The notes below the pieces were generated by a model. That model saw only the letters and a list, made by a program, of their open reading frames with translations. It was not told the DNA's origin and did not search any database. A DNA stretch of 64,000 nucleotides from Caulobacter sp. S45 (lineage in GTDB: Bacteria; Pseudomonadota; Alphaproteobacteria; Caulobacterales; Caulobacteraceae): assembly GCF_009765965.1 (NCBI RefSeq), contig NZ_LMUL01000014.1, positions 2,637,812-2,701,811 on the forward strand, in the 5' to 3' direction. The position numbers and the translations under genes were made by a program. Shown here one piece after another: positions 18,447-27,149 of the stretch. How positions within the stretch are numbered: the first letter of the stretch is position 1; the number at the start of each line of letters is the position of its first letter.

Positions 18447-19502
18447 TTACGCAGGACGTGGCGGGCTTGAGGACTGACGCTCCACCAGGGTGTGCGGCAC
18501 GATCACGTCGGTGGGTTCCGGAGTCCGGCCGTCCTTGGCGGCGCGGGTCTCGCGCAGCAGCAGGTCGATGGCGGCGGCGGCCATGGCGCTCACCGGTTGG
18601 CGCACCGTGGTCAAGGCGGGCCAGAGCGTGGTGGAGATCGAGGTATCGTCGAAACCGACCACGGTGAGGTCGCGGGGCACGTCCAGCCCCCGCCGGTGCG
18701 CCACCGACACCACGGCCGCGGCCATGTCGTCGTTGCTGGCGAAGATGGCGGTGGGGCGGACCTCGGCATCCAGCAGCCGCTCGGCGGCCTCAAGGCCCGA
18801 GGGGAAGGTGAAATAGCCCTGCACCACCTCGGCCTTGGCGTCGGGCGCATGGCGCAGCGCCGCGCGGAAGCCGGTCAGGCGTTCGGCGCTGGCGGTCTGG
18901 TTGGGGTGGCCCTTGATGAAGCCGATCCGACGGTGGCCGAGATCGAGCAGGTAGCGGGTCATGTCTTCGGCCGCTGCCCGGTCGTCGACGCGCACGCAGG
19001 ACAGGTCGCTGCGGAACCGGCCGGTGGCCACGCCCACGGTGGCGATGCCGGCGGCCTGCAACGCTTCGCGCACGGTATCGGATTCGCTGAGCGGCGGGGG
19101 CAGCACCACGCCGGTCACGGCGCTGTCGATCAGCCGTTGCACCGAGATGCGCTCGGCGTCGGGGTTGCTGGCTTCGCACTTGACCAGCAGCAGTTCCGCG
19201 CCTTTGCCCGCGCTCTCGTCCAGCACGCCGACCAGGAATTCGCTGAGATAGGCGGCGCTGGGGTTGCTGTAGATCACCCCGATGCGGACATGCTCGGCGC
19301 TGGCCAGGTTGCGGGCGGCGAGGTTGGGGACGTAGTTCAACTCCCGCACGGCCAGCAGCACCGCCTCGCGGGTGCTCTCGCGCACGTTCTTCTCGTCGTT
19401 GACCACCCGAGACACCGTCATCGGCGAGACGCCCGCAAGGCGGGCGACGTCGTTGATGGTGATGACGTTTCGCGTCCGTCGAGTGGACCTGTTCATTTGC
19501 AT
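18447..19502 (-). CDS. LacI-family transcriptional regulator, probable xylose repressor
   Basis: DNA-binding repressor of about 351 residues. The LacI helix-turn-helix is plain: TINDVARLAGVSPMTVSRVV then the hinge-region YVPNLAARNLAS. A periplasmic-binding-protein-like ligand domain follows, with VGVATGRF, FIKGHPNQTASAERL, FASNDDMAAAVV and VVGFDDTSIS. Starts at ATG 19502 or ATG 19496 are both possible. The gene lies 98 bp upstream of xylX on the same strand, with the TAGCGCTA operator between them. That position suggests it is the XylR of this regulon; in C. crescentus, xylR is, as I recall, unlinked from xylX. The ligand (xylose) is inferred. Confidence 0.85.
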   Translation of the reverse strand: MQMNRSTRRTRNVITINDVARLAGVSPMTVSRVVNDEKNVRESTREAVLLAVRELNYVPNLAARNLASAEHVRIGVIYSNPSAAYLSEFLVGVLDESAGKGAELLLVKCEASNPDAERISVQRLIDSAVTGVVLPPPLSESDTVREALQAAGIATVGVATGRFRSDLSCVRVDDRAAAEDMTRYLLDLGHRRIGFIKGHPNQTASAERLTGFRAALRHAPDAKAEVVQGYFTFPSGLEAAERLLDAEVRPTAIFASNDDMAAAVVSVAHRRGLDVPRDLTVVGFDDTSISTTLWPALTTVRQPVSAMAAAAIDLLLRETRAAKDGRTPEPTDVIVPHTLVERQSSSPPRPA

Positions 19503-19653
19503 CTTCCGGCTCGTCCTAAGGCGCACAGCTTTGGAACAAGCTTCTTCCAGACAGGCGCGTCCGGCAATCGCTATGCCAACAGAGAGGCGTCACCTGATTT
19601 TCAATCGCCTCCACGCAGGAAAGGCGTCGGGTCGAAGGCGAGTTTTCGTACAT

Positions 19654-21414
19654 TCACATGTAATCATACAAGGTGGCTTCCTGTATGGTGATGTGATCTG
19701 GATCGAAGCGGATGCTGCGGCCTTGATTGCTCTCGTCCCCGTTCAGCCGGCGAACGTCCATCAGCTTTCCGTCTATGATTTTCTTCTCGATAATCGATTC
19801 TATTCCGACCTGATGCGAGGCGTCGCCGCGCGGGTCGCCAAATCTGATCTCGCACCCCACGCCGACAATGAGAAAGCGATTCGTTTCCATCGGGATGATC
19901 AGGGCGCCGAACGATCGGCGAGCCTCGATGGAGGTCGATGTCGAGGACAGGCCGTCCGGCGCTCCGGGCGCGGCTGTCAGGTGGTTTGCGGCTGGACCGC
20001 CCGCGAAGCCGATTTCCAGCTGGTATCGCCCAAGCCGAATCGTTTGGGACGCGGCGTTGACGACCCCATCGTATGAAACGGGCGTCGAGACGCTGACGAC
20101 GTCGGCGGGATGTTGCGTAAGCGGAACCGCCAGGGCCTTCAGGATGGCGTAGGTCTCGCGGATTCCCCCGTCCTTCTCCGGCGCGACGTTGTCGATCGAG
20201 AAGGGACTGAAGCCGATGGCGTGCAGGCTCCCGAAGCTCACCAGAGCGTTCACCGGCATCTGCGCCCAGCCGGCGCGGCCGGCTTCGGGAATGAACATCA
20301 CATTGCCCGGGCGCGCATAACGGCTGGCCCAGTCGTCGAAGTTGGAGAAGTAGATGTCGGGGGCGATGAAATCGATGGAGGGCGTGGCGGCCTTCCAGAT
20401 GTCGAGCAGGTGCGGGAGCGGGCCGCCGCTGGGGTACTGTCCCGGTTGCTTGCCTGGGCGGATCAGGGCGGCGTTCAAATAGAGGGGGAGCGGGTAGGCC
20501 GCCTTGCCGGCTTGCGCCACCTTCTGGGCGTAGGTGGCGAAGCCCCAGGCCGCGAAGAATTCATCGGTCTGAACGCCGGGGCCGAACACCTCGGTCCAGT
20601 CGCCCTGCGTCTTCTCGCCGTTCATCTCCCAGGCGCGCCGCAATTCGGGAGCGAGTTCGGCGCGGTGCGCCTGCATATAGGCGAGCAGTTCGGCGGGGAC
20701 GGCGGCATGGAAGGCCGCCTCGGCCTGGGGGCTGTGGTCGCGAGCGACGGGGATCATGCCCATCTCGTTTTCCACCTGGACCATCAGCACGGTATGGTCG
20801 GCGTCGTCCGTCTGGGCCAGGCGTCGCATCAGGGCGGAGAAGGCGCGCGCATCCGCTTCGGCGTTCGCTGGGGCGTAGGGTGTGAGGATCTCCTGGGCCT
20901 GCCCGTCCTGCACCCGCGCCCTGGGGAACTGGGCTTGGTCCCGCTTGACCCAGGCGGGGACATAGCTGGACATGCTGTTCTTCCAGCTCCCGAACCACAG
21001 CAGCACCAGTTTCAGGTGATGCTCGCGGGCCGCGTGGACCAGCCCGTCGAGGTGCGAGAAGTCGAACCGCCCCGGCTGCGGCTCCAGCTGTTCCCAGGAT
21101 ATCGGGACGAGAAGGGTGTTGACGCCGAGCGCCTTGGTCCTCTCCCAGACCGGAGCCATGTAGCCAAGATCCGAGGCGCTGGAATTGGCGAGCTCGCCGC
21201 CCAGGATCATAAAGGGGGACCCGTCGACGACGAGTTGGCTCACCCCATCCGTGGACCGAAGGTGGGGCATGGGCTCCGCCGCCGACGGCGCCTTGGAAAA
21301 GGCCGGCGGCGCGACCGCCAGGGTCAGCGCGGTCGCCAACATGGCGCACCCCACCCAGCCCTGTTTGGAGCGTCCACCCCCGGGGGTCATATGGCTGGGT
21401 TGCGGCGCGCTCAT
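19654..21414 (-). CDS. GH35-type glycoside hydrolase (beta-galactosidase-like, DUF5597-type)
   Basis: Secreted clan GH-A hydrolase of 586 residues, signal peptide ending near AFSKAP (residue 41). Residues 60-380 form the TIM barrel: LVVDGSPFMILGGEL at strand 1, acid/base Glu217 in VQVENEMG, and nucleophile Glu377 in MFIPEAGR. The C-terminal about 150 residues are a beta-rich domain of the kind called DUF5597. Members of this subgroup are often annotated beta-galactosidase, but xylan or xyloglucan side chains are plausible targets here. It lies 100 bp downstream of the TonB-dependent receptor on the same strand, so the two are probably cotranscribed. Confidence 0.8.
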   Translation of the reverse strand: MSAPQPSHMTPGGGRSKQGWVGCAMLATALTLAVAPPAFSKAPSAAEPMPHLRSTDGVSQLVVDGSPFMILGGELANSSASDLGYMAPVWERTKALGVNTLLVPISWEQLEPQPGRFDFSHLDGLVHAAREHHLKLVLLWFGSWKNSMSSYVPAWVKRDQAQFPRARVQDGQAQEILTPYAPANAEADARAFSALMRRLAQTDDADHTVLMVQVENEMGMIPVARDHSPQAEAAFHAAVPAELLAYMQAHRAELAPELRRAWEMNGEKTQGDWTEVFGPGVQTDEFFAAWGFATYAQKVAQAGKAAYPLPLYLNAALIRPGKQPGQYPSGGPLPHLLDIWKAATPSIDFIAPDIYFSNFDDWASRYARPGNVMFIPEAGRAGWAQMPVNALVSFGSLHAIGFSPFSIDNVAPEKDGGIRETYAILKALAVPLTQHPADVVSVSTPVSYDGVVNAASQTIRLGRYQLEIGFAGGPAANHLTAAPGAPDGLSSTSTSIEARRSFGALIIPMETNRFLIVGVGCEIRFGDPRGDASHQVGIESIIEKKIIDGKLMDVRRLNGDESNQGRSIRFDPDHITIQEATLYDYM

Positions 21415-21514
21415 CTGTCCGGTGTCTCCAACCCATGCCGACCCATCGACCGCCCCTTTATCGCCGCCAGCTTCGTGGCGGGTCGGGAGGGACGGCCGAG
21501 GTGTCGCTTGCAGA

Positions 21515-24424
21515 TTAGAACTTCGCCCTCATCCCAACGATGTATTCGGGCCCCGGATAGTAGACGCTGTAGGGCGCATTATCGTGGCCGAACACCGTGC
21601 GTTGGATGGAGTTGTTGATGTTGATGGCGTTGAAGGTGATCTGGAACGCCTTGTTGTGCCATGGCAGCGTGTAGTTGGCCGCCAGGTCGAGCTGACCTTC
21701 GGGATCGGCGATGAGGGGGAGGTTGACGTTGTTTTGCGGCGCGGCGGCGGTGACGCGGCCATCCAGGTAGGTGTAGGTGATGTGGACCGAGACACCGTAG
21801 TTCTCATAGTAGCCGCCAAGGGTGTAGTTGTTCTTGCCGATGCCGGTGGCCACCGCGGCCGAACCATCCGAACTCTGCTCGATATGGGTGTAGTTGCCGT
21901 TGAAGCCGAAGCCGGTGAGCCCCCACAACAGGCGCTTGGTCAGGAAGTCCAGCGGCTGGACGTAGGTCACCTCGGCGCCCCGGATGTGCAGGGTCTGGCT
22001 GACATTGGTGGTGGTCTGCAGGGTGATCGGGGAGTTGGGCTGCAGATTGAGCAACTGTTGCACGCTGCTCAGCGACGAGACGGGGATGTTCAGGGAGCTG
22101 AACGGCACCTGGCTCTGGACAGTTTGGGTGAAGCCGTCGATGTCCTTGGCGAACAAGTCCAGGCCGATGAAGCCCGGGCCGCCGGTGTAGTATTCGCCGC
22201 CGATGTCGGCGTTGTTCGAGTAGTAGGGCTTCAGGGTTGGATTGCCCTGGCTGGCGACCTGTCCCGACGGGTCGCTGAAGGTGACGCCCGGCAGCAGCAG
22301 GTCCGGGTTGGCGCGGGTCATGGTGCGAGACCCGGCGATGCGCAGCACCAGGTGCTGGGTCAGGTCGATGGCCGCGTTGAACGAGGGCAGGAAGCCGTCG
22401 TAGTGGGTCTTGAAGGTCTGGAACGAGAAGGCGCCGTTCAGCTGTTGCGGACCGACGATGGTCTGCTCGGTGCTGAAGTAACGGATGCCGCCGTTATAGC
22501 GGAGCTTGCGGGTGAAGAAGTCGCTGACCCCGTTCAGCTCGATATAGGCGCCGTTGGTGGCTTCGTCGATGGTGCCCGACGGCGTGGCGGTGGCCGAACT
22601 GAGCGTGAAGGGCGCGGTTTGGTTGAAGAAGGCTGTGTTGGCCGCCTTCTCCAGCAGGGCGTAGTTCGGCTGGATGAAGGACTGGAAGCCGGCGGGGATG
22701 CCCGACTGCCTCAGGACGCCGCCGTCGCCCGGCGCGTATAGAGACGCGAGTTCGGAATTGGGGATGTTGGCCGCGGCGAAGGCCTGGGCGTTGTTGCTGT
22801 TGTCGTAGGCGGTGATCTCGCGATAGGCGTCGTCGTAGGCGTAACCTATCTTGATGTTGGTTTCCTTGTCCCCGAAGGTCGCGTCGAAGTGGGCGCCCTT
22901 CTCTTCGGTGACCCGTTTGATGTTCTGGATGCGGAAGGAGTCCAGCTTGGCCGCATTGGCCGGATCGTTCAGGTTCCCGCTCGGCGTGATGATCGGGAAA
23001 TTGCCGTTCGACGGGTTGCTGTAGTTCACGGTCATCGGGCCGGTGTCGACGATGAAGTCGTCGTCGGTGCGGAAGAAGGTGCTCTTGTTATAGTTCACCT
23101 GCCCGTCGAGGGTGATCCAGTCGTTCACCTTGTAGTCGAAGCTCGGGTTGAGGTTGTAGAAGTCGACCGTTTCCTTATAGGGCTCGGCCTCGTTGAAGAA
23201 GTTCGCGTTCTGGAGCGTGGCCTGGGTCACGACGTTGTTCGAGTCCGCGGTGACCGCCACCGGGACGATCCCGGTGGAATTGCGGATGGCCAAGTCTTCG
23301 TCGAGGCGGTTGAAGTTGCGGTCCGCATGCCCCCACAAGGCGTCCATCGTGAAGTGGAGGTTCTCCATCGGCCGGTACTCGCCGGAGATCAGGGCCGACA
23401 CCCGGTCGCGGGTGCCTTGGATCAGCGCCTCGCGGGCCAGGCGGGGGAACAGATCGTTGCTGAGCTGTTGCAGCGACTGGCCGGAGGTGGCGGCCGCCGC
23501 GTTTCCATTGCCGAAAGTGAAGCCCTGGCCCTGGGTGCCGCAGCCGGTGCACTTGATGGTGGGGGTGGTGTAACCCACCGTCTCGTAGCCGTCGGTGCGG
23601 AAGTTCTGCGCGGCGCCGGCGACGCCGACCAGGATGCCGAACTGGTCGCCCCAGGTCTTGCTGGCGATCAGGGCGCCCTCGGGGCTGCCGCGGTTGTCCT
23701 CGGTCCGGTCGCCTTCCTCGAAGGTCATGGTGATGTGCTGGCCCGGCGAGTCGAAGGGACGGGCGTTGACCATGTTCACGGTGCCGGCGATGCCGCCCTC
23801 GACCACGTCCGCGGTCGAGGTCTTGGCCACGGTCAGCTTGGTGAAGAGTTCGGTCGGGAACATGTCCAGATCGACTTCACGGTTGGAACTGCCTGATCCC
23901 AGAGGGCCGTCGGAGGCGACCTCGATCTGGGAGCCGTTCAGCAGGATCTTGGTGAAGCTGGGTCCCAGGCCGCGGATCTGGATCTGGGTGCCTTCGCCGT
24001 CGACATCGCGGGTGAGCTGAACGCCAGGAATGCGGTTCAGGGCTTCGGCGATGTTCAGGTCGGGGAATTTGCCGATGTCTTCGGCGAAGATGGAGTCGGT
24101 GAAGTTGACCGAACTGCGCTTGGTCGTCGCCTGATTGGTCAGGGCGCGGCGATAGCCCGTCACCACGACTTCCGACGCGAGCGTGCCGGAAGTCGTGGTT
24201 CCCTGGGCCGGCGCACCGAGGCCGTTGGCGCCGGCGCTGGTTATCGGCGCCGAAGTGTCGCTGGCCGGAGGCGTGGACGTTGGAGCGGCAACCGCTTGGC
24301 CGCCGGCGCCTTGCGCATTTGCCGTCTGGGCCAGCGCGCCTGAAGCCGCGCCGCCAGCCAGAATCGTGGCGCCGAGCAAGATGAGGCGCGCGCGACGGCC
24401 GCCCCGCAGAGCTTTGTAGGTCAT
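21515..24424 (-). CDS. TonB-dependent receptor (Caulobacter/Xanthomonas type)
   Basis: Outer-membrane active transporter, 969 residues, energised by TonB. A signal peptide ends near ALAQT (about residue 33). An unusual Ala/Thr/Pro/Ser-rich linker leads to the plug domain: ASEVVVTGYRRAL (TonB box region), DIGKFPDLNIAEALNRIPGV and QIQIRGLGPSFTKILLNG. A 22-strand barrel ends with the aromatic GPEYIVGMRAKF. Xylo-oligosaccharide uptake is inferred from context. The ATG at 24424 follows an excellent GGGGAGGAAACC site, so the longer frame upstream was not used. Promoter and operator lie at 24550-24600. GH35 follows. Confidence 0.93.
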   Translation of the reverse strand: MTYKALRGGRRARLILLGATILAGGAASGALAQTANAQGAGGQAVAAPTSTPPASDTSAPITSAGANGLGAPAQGTTTSGTLASEVVVTGYRRALTNQATTKRSSVNFTDSIFAEDIGKFPDLNIAEALNRIPGVQLTRDVDGEGTQIQIRGLGPSFTKILLNGSQIEVASDGPLGSGSSNREVDLDMFPTELFTKLTVAKTSTADVVEGGIAGTVNMVNARPFDSPGQHITMTFEEGDRTEDNRGSPEGALIASKTWGDQFGILVGVAGAAQNFRTDGYETVGYTTPTIKCTGCGTQGQGFTFGNGNAAAATSGQSLQQLSNDLFPRLAREALIQGTRDRVSALISGEYRPMENLHFTMDALWGHADRNFNRLDEDLAIRNSTGIVPVAVTADSNNVVTQATLQNANFFNEAEPYKETVDFYNLNPSFDYKVNDWITLDGQVNYNKSTFFRTDDDFIVDTGPMTVNYSNPSNGNFPIITPSGNLNDPANAAKLDSFRIQNIKRVTEEKGAHFDATFGDKETNIKIGYAYDDAYREITAYDNSNNAQAFAAANIPNSELASLYAPGDGGVLRQSGIPAGFQSFIQPNYALLEKAANTAFFNQTAPFTLSSATATPSGTIDEATNGAYIELNGVSDFFTRKLRYNGGIRYFSTEQTIVGPQQLNGAFSFQTFKTHYDGFLPSFNAAIDLTQHLVLRIAGSRTMTRANPDLLLPGVTFSDPSGQVASQGNPTLKPYYSNNADIGGEYYTGGPGFIGLDLFAKDIDGFTQTVQSQVPFSSLNIPVSSLSSVQQLLNLQPNSPITLQTTTNVSQTLHIRGAEVTYVQPLDFLTKRLLWGLTGFGFNGNYTHIEQSSDGSAAVATGIGKNNYTLGGYYENYGVSVHITYTYLDGRVTAAAPQNNVNLPLIADPEGQLDLAANYTLPWHNKAFQITFNAININNSIQRTVFGHDNAPYSVYYPGPEYIVGMRAKF

Positions 24425-24549
24425 GGTTTCCTCCCCGTACCCGTCGTACGCGCCGTGTCTTCTTTGGACAGGTGCGTACACATTTCGACCCTTGTGGGTC
24501 GTATCTTGATTTAGCGATTGCTCGACCTGACCAATCCTCGGCAGATCGA

Positions 24550-24600
24550 AATGATAGCGTTCACATTGGAAACGTTATTTAGCCGCACGCCAGATGTCAA
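24550..24600 (-). promoter_or_regulatory. Promoter and operator for the TonB-dependent receptor
   Basis: The minus strand carries TTGACA (24595-24600), 11 bp, then GCTAAATAAC (24574-24583). This fits the Caulobacter housekeeping promoter pattern TTGAC-N10-14-GCTANAWC. Just downstream is AATGTGAACGCTATCATT (24550-24567), an imperfect palindrome of LacI-operator type. It is related to, but weaker than, the TAGCGCTA sites. Confidence 0.6.
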
Positions 24601-24665
24601 TACGGCCTTTTTCACAATTCCAATCCGTTTTGACGGAGGTGTCGATATTCTCGCGCCATACCTTC

Positions 24666-26834
24666 TCAGTGGGCCGTGCCGGCGGCGAACGGGAATTGCA
24701 GCCCCTCGTAATAGGCGAGCGGATGTTCCGGCGCCGCGTACCCGGTGGGCAGGGGGCGTTTGGAGAAGGTCTGGAAGTAGGCGATGCAGGCGTCCCGCCA
24801 CCAGCGGGCCTCTTTTTCCTGGATGCGAAGGAAGGTGGCGGTCTGCGCGAAGCGTTCGGGGTCCACATAGGCGCCTAGCCCCGCCCAGGTCGCGCCCATG
24901 TCGGCTGTTTCCGAGACCCCGCGGCTGTAGCGCGCCACCATCTCGTCCCACAGGGTGCGGCCGGACGTGGTGCGGGCGTCCCAGGACACGTGGTGGAACC
25001 ATAACAGGAAACGGTCCTGGTTGGCGGGGTCGTCGAAGGCCTTGACCGCTTGGGACGTGTACTGAGCAACGGCGTCGCTGCCCGTCGCCGTCCGGTCGAA
25101 GCCGATCCCCTTGTCGTCGGCCTTGTTGAAGTAGACCGAGGTCCAGTCCGGGCGCGGACCGCCCGCCACCCAGGGCCCGGGGCCATAGTGGCTGCTGCGC
25201 GCCATCTGGTGGTGCAGGCCGAGCGGGGTCATGTAGTCCACCGCCGCTTCGCGCGACCCCATCATCATGCCCACCACCGGCCGCACGAAGGCCGGGTCGT
25301 TGCTGAACGTCATGCGCGTCCAGTCCTGGGCGATCTCGCGCGAGGAGGCCGTCGGGTCCCAGGCCAGCCGGCCGAAGGCGTACCAGTTGGCCTGGTCGAA
25401 GATCGAGCCCGACCAGTTCCGATCGGTCCCCGTGTTGGCGACTCCGGCCATGCCGGTCAGGGCGTGACCGTCCAGCTCGCCGTCCACCACCTTGGCCACC
25501 GTCGAGCCCGGCCCCTTGGCGTAGGTGTCGGACCTCAGCGTCTCCTCGAACAGCGGGGCGAGGTAGACCAGGTGGGTCGAGAAGCCGAGGTATTCCTTGG
25601 TGATCTGGAATTCCATCATCAGCGGCGTCCTCGGCATCGCCCCGAACAGGGGATGGAAGGGCTCGCGCGGCTGGAAGTCGATGGCCCCGTTCTTGACCTG
25701 GACGATGACGTTGGCGTCGAATTGGCCGTCCAGCGGCTTGAACTCCGCATAGGCCTGCTTGGCGCGGTCGTCGGGCACGTCCTGCGAGTAGACGAAGGCG
25801 CGATACATCACCACGCCGTGGTGCGGCGCCACCGCCTGGGCCAGCGCGTTGGCGCCGTCGGCGTGGGTGCGGTGATAGTCCTGCGGCCCGGGCTCGCCTT
25901 CGGAGTTGGCCTTGACCACGAAGCCGCCGAAATCGGGGATCAGCGCGTAGATCTCATCGGCCTTGGCCCGCCACCAAGCCTTCACCTGCGGATCGAGCGG
26001 GTCGGCCGTCTTCAGCCCCCCGATCTCGATCGGCGCGGTGAAGCGGGCCGAGAGATACACCCTGACCCCATAGGGCCGGAACGCATCGGCCAGCCCGGCG
26101 GCCCGACGCAGGAACAGCGGCGTCAGGCTCTCTGCCTTGGCGTTGACGTTGTTCAGCACCGTGCCGTTGATCCCGATGGAGGCGTCGGCGCGGGCGTAGT
26201 CGGTGTAGCGCGGGTCGAGATAGTCGGGCAGCTTCTGCCAGTCCCACAGCGAGGCGCCGGCATAGCCGCGCTCGATCGTGCGATCCAGATTGTCCCAGTG
26301 ATTCAACAATCGCAGCTTCACCTTGGGTGCGTCGGCGATATCGAGGCGGTCCAGGGGCTGGCGGGTCTGGATCTGGCGCAGGAAGCGGAAGGCGCCGTAC
26401 AGCACGCCGATGTCGCTGTTGGCCGCGATCACGGTGACGTGGCGGCCCTGGATGACCACGCTGCGGATCAGGTAGCCCTCCGGTCCGAGGGGCTGCAACG
26501 GCAGGTTCAATTGCGCGATCAGGGGCGAGGACGCCGGGGTGCCGAACACCACCGCGCCTTCCGACGGCGCGCTCTGGGTTGCAGGGACGGTTTCGGCCAG
26601 CAGGCCATCCAGGCCATGCTGAAGCTCGGTCCTGACTGCGGCCAACTGGGGCGACGGCGTCGCGCCGACCAGGGCGGCGGCTTCGGCGCGATAGCGGGCC
26701 CGCCAAGCCGTTTCCACGGGGCGGTAGCGCAGCCACAGGTCGTAGCCGTCTTCGGCCTGGGCGGCTGAGGCGGCGGTCAGCAGGGCGCACCCGATTCCAA
26801 CGACCGAGATCGTCCGCGCGACAGACTTGAGCAT
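24666..26834 (-). CDS. aguA: GH67 alpha-glucuronidase
   Basis: Family GH67 enzyme of 722 residues that removes (methyl)glucuronate from the non-reducing end of aldouronic acids produced by xylanase. An N-terminal signal (MLKSVARTISVVGIGCALL, cut near AAQAED) suggests a periplasmic location. By alignment from memory with the Cellvibrio enzyme, the catalytic residues are Glu312 (KANSEGEPGP), Asp386 (NGAIDFQPREPF) and Glu414 (ITKEYLG). RLLNHWDNLDRTIERGYAG is a family hallmark. The ATG at 26834 follows GGGGAGGTG. It is transcribed divergently from manD, sharing the operator at 26941-26954. Confidence 0.96.
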   Translation of the reverse strand: MLKSVARTISVVGIGCALLTAASAAQAEDGYDLWLRYRPVETAWRARYRAEAAALVGATPSPQLAAVRTELQHGLDGLLAETVPATQSAPSEGAVVFGTPASSPLIAQLNLPLQPLGPEGYLIRSVVIQGRHVTVIAANSDIGVLYGAFRFLRQIQTRQPLDRLDIADAPKVKLRLLNHWDNLDRTIERGYAGASLWDWQKLPDYLDPRYTDYARADASIGINGTVLNNVNAKAESLTPLFLRRAAGLADAFRPYGVRVYLSARFTAPIEIGGLKTADPLDPQVKAWWRAKADEIYALIPDFGGFVVKANSEGEPGPQDYHRTHADGANALAQAVAPHHGVVMYRAFVYSQDVPDDRAKQAYAEFKPLDGQFDANVIVQVKNGAIDFQPREPFHPLFGAMPRTPLMMEFQITKEYLGFSTHLVYLAPLFEETLRSDTYAKGPGSTVAKVVDGELDGHALTGMAGVANTGTDRNWSGSIFDQANWYAFGRLAWDPTASSREIAQDWTRMTFSNDPAFVRPVVGMMMGSREAAVDYMTPLGLHHQMARSSHYGPGPWVAGGPRPDWTSVYFNKADDKGIGFDRTATGSDAVAQYTSQAVKAFDDPANQDRFLLWFHHVSWDARTTSGRTLWDEMVARYSRGVSETADMGATWAGLGAYVDPERFAQTATFLRIQEKEARWWRDACIAYFQTFSKRPLPTGYAAPEHPLAYYEGLQFPFAAGTAH

Positions 26835-26913
26835 CTGCGTTCACCTCCCCGGTCGCCGCGCCTTATCGCCCGCCTTCGCCGCTTGGCGCACGGTTCAAAC
26901 CGCTTCGCCGGCA

Positions 26914-26954
26914 TTGACAAAGGCTGGCGTCCACTTATCGTGATAGCGCTAGCA
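26914..26954 (+). promoter_or_regulatory. manD promoter-operator
   Basis: TTGACA at 26914-26919 is followed 16-17 bp later by a weak TATCGT/ATCGTG -10, then by the palindrome TGATAGCGCTAGCA at 26941-26954 (core TAGCGCTA, 26944-26951). The arrangement mirrors that at xylX. Confidence 0.6.
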
Positions 26955-27088
26955 TTGCAGGGGTGGACATTGATCCCGCCATGCGAAAAAGACAAGGCGT
27001 GTAAAGCGCCGGGCGAGAGGAAACTTAGATCGAGCCTCTGGCGTGCTCTCCAAGCGCCGCCGTGGCTAGTGGTCAATCCAATTCAACA

Positions 27089-27121
27089 CACGCCGGCGCG
27101 ATCTGCTTTCGCGCCGGCGTG
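27089..27121 (+). repeat. Perfect 13-bp hairpin in the manD 5' leader
   Basis: CACGCCGGCGCGA pairs perfectly with TCGCGCCGGCGTG across a 7-base loop, 28 bases before the manD ATG. No T-tract follows, so it is not a standard intrinsic terminator. It could shield the mRNA end or act in regulation. Confidence 0.75.
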
Positions 27122-27149
27122 ATCGGATGAATCCAGCACATCGGATGGG

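Larger units (their letters stand above)
26835..27149. other. Divergent control region between GH67 and manD
   Basis: This 315-bp stretch has no gene. It holds a TAGCGCTA operator (26941-26954), a plus-strand TTGACA box (26914-26919), and a perfect hairpin (27089-27121) in the manD leader. It also holds the GH67 ribosome-binding site. The operator is placed to control both directions. Confidence 0.7.

Noticed and set aside
19635-19660. Interrupted palindrome around ACATGT upstream of the LacI gene
   Set aside because: It overlaps the last codons of the GH35 gene, has several mismatches and does not resemble the other operators.
27070-27084. GntR-type operator around TGGTCAATCCA in the manD leader
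   Set aside because: Only the outer three bases are palindromic; no regulator of that family lies in the window.
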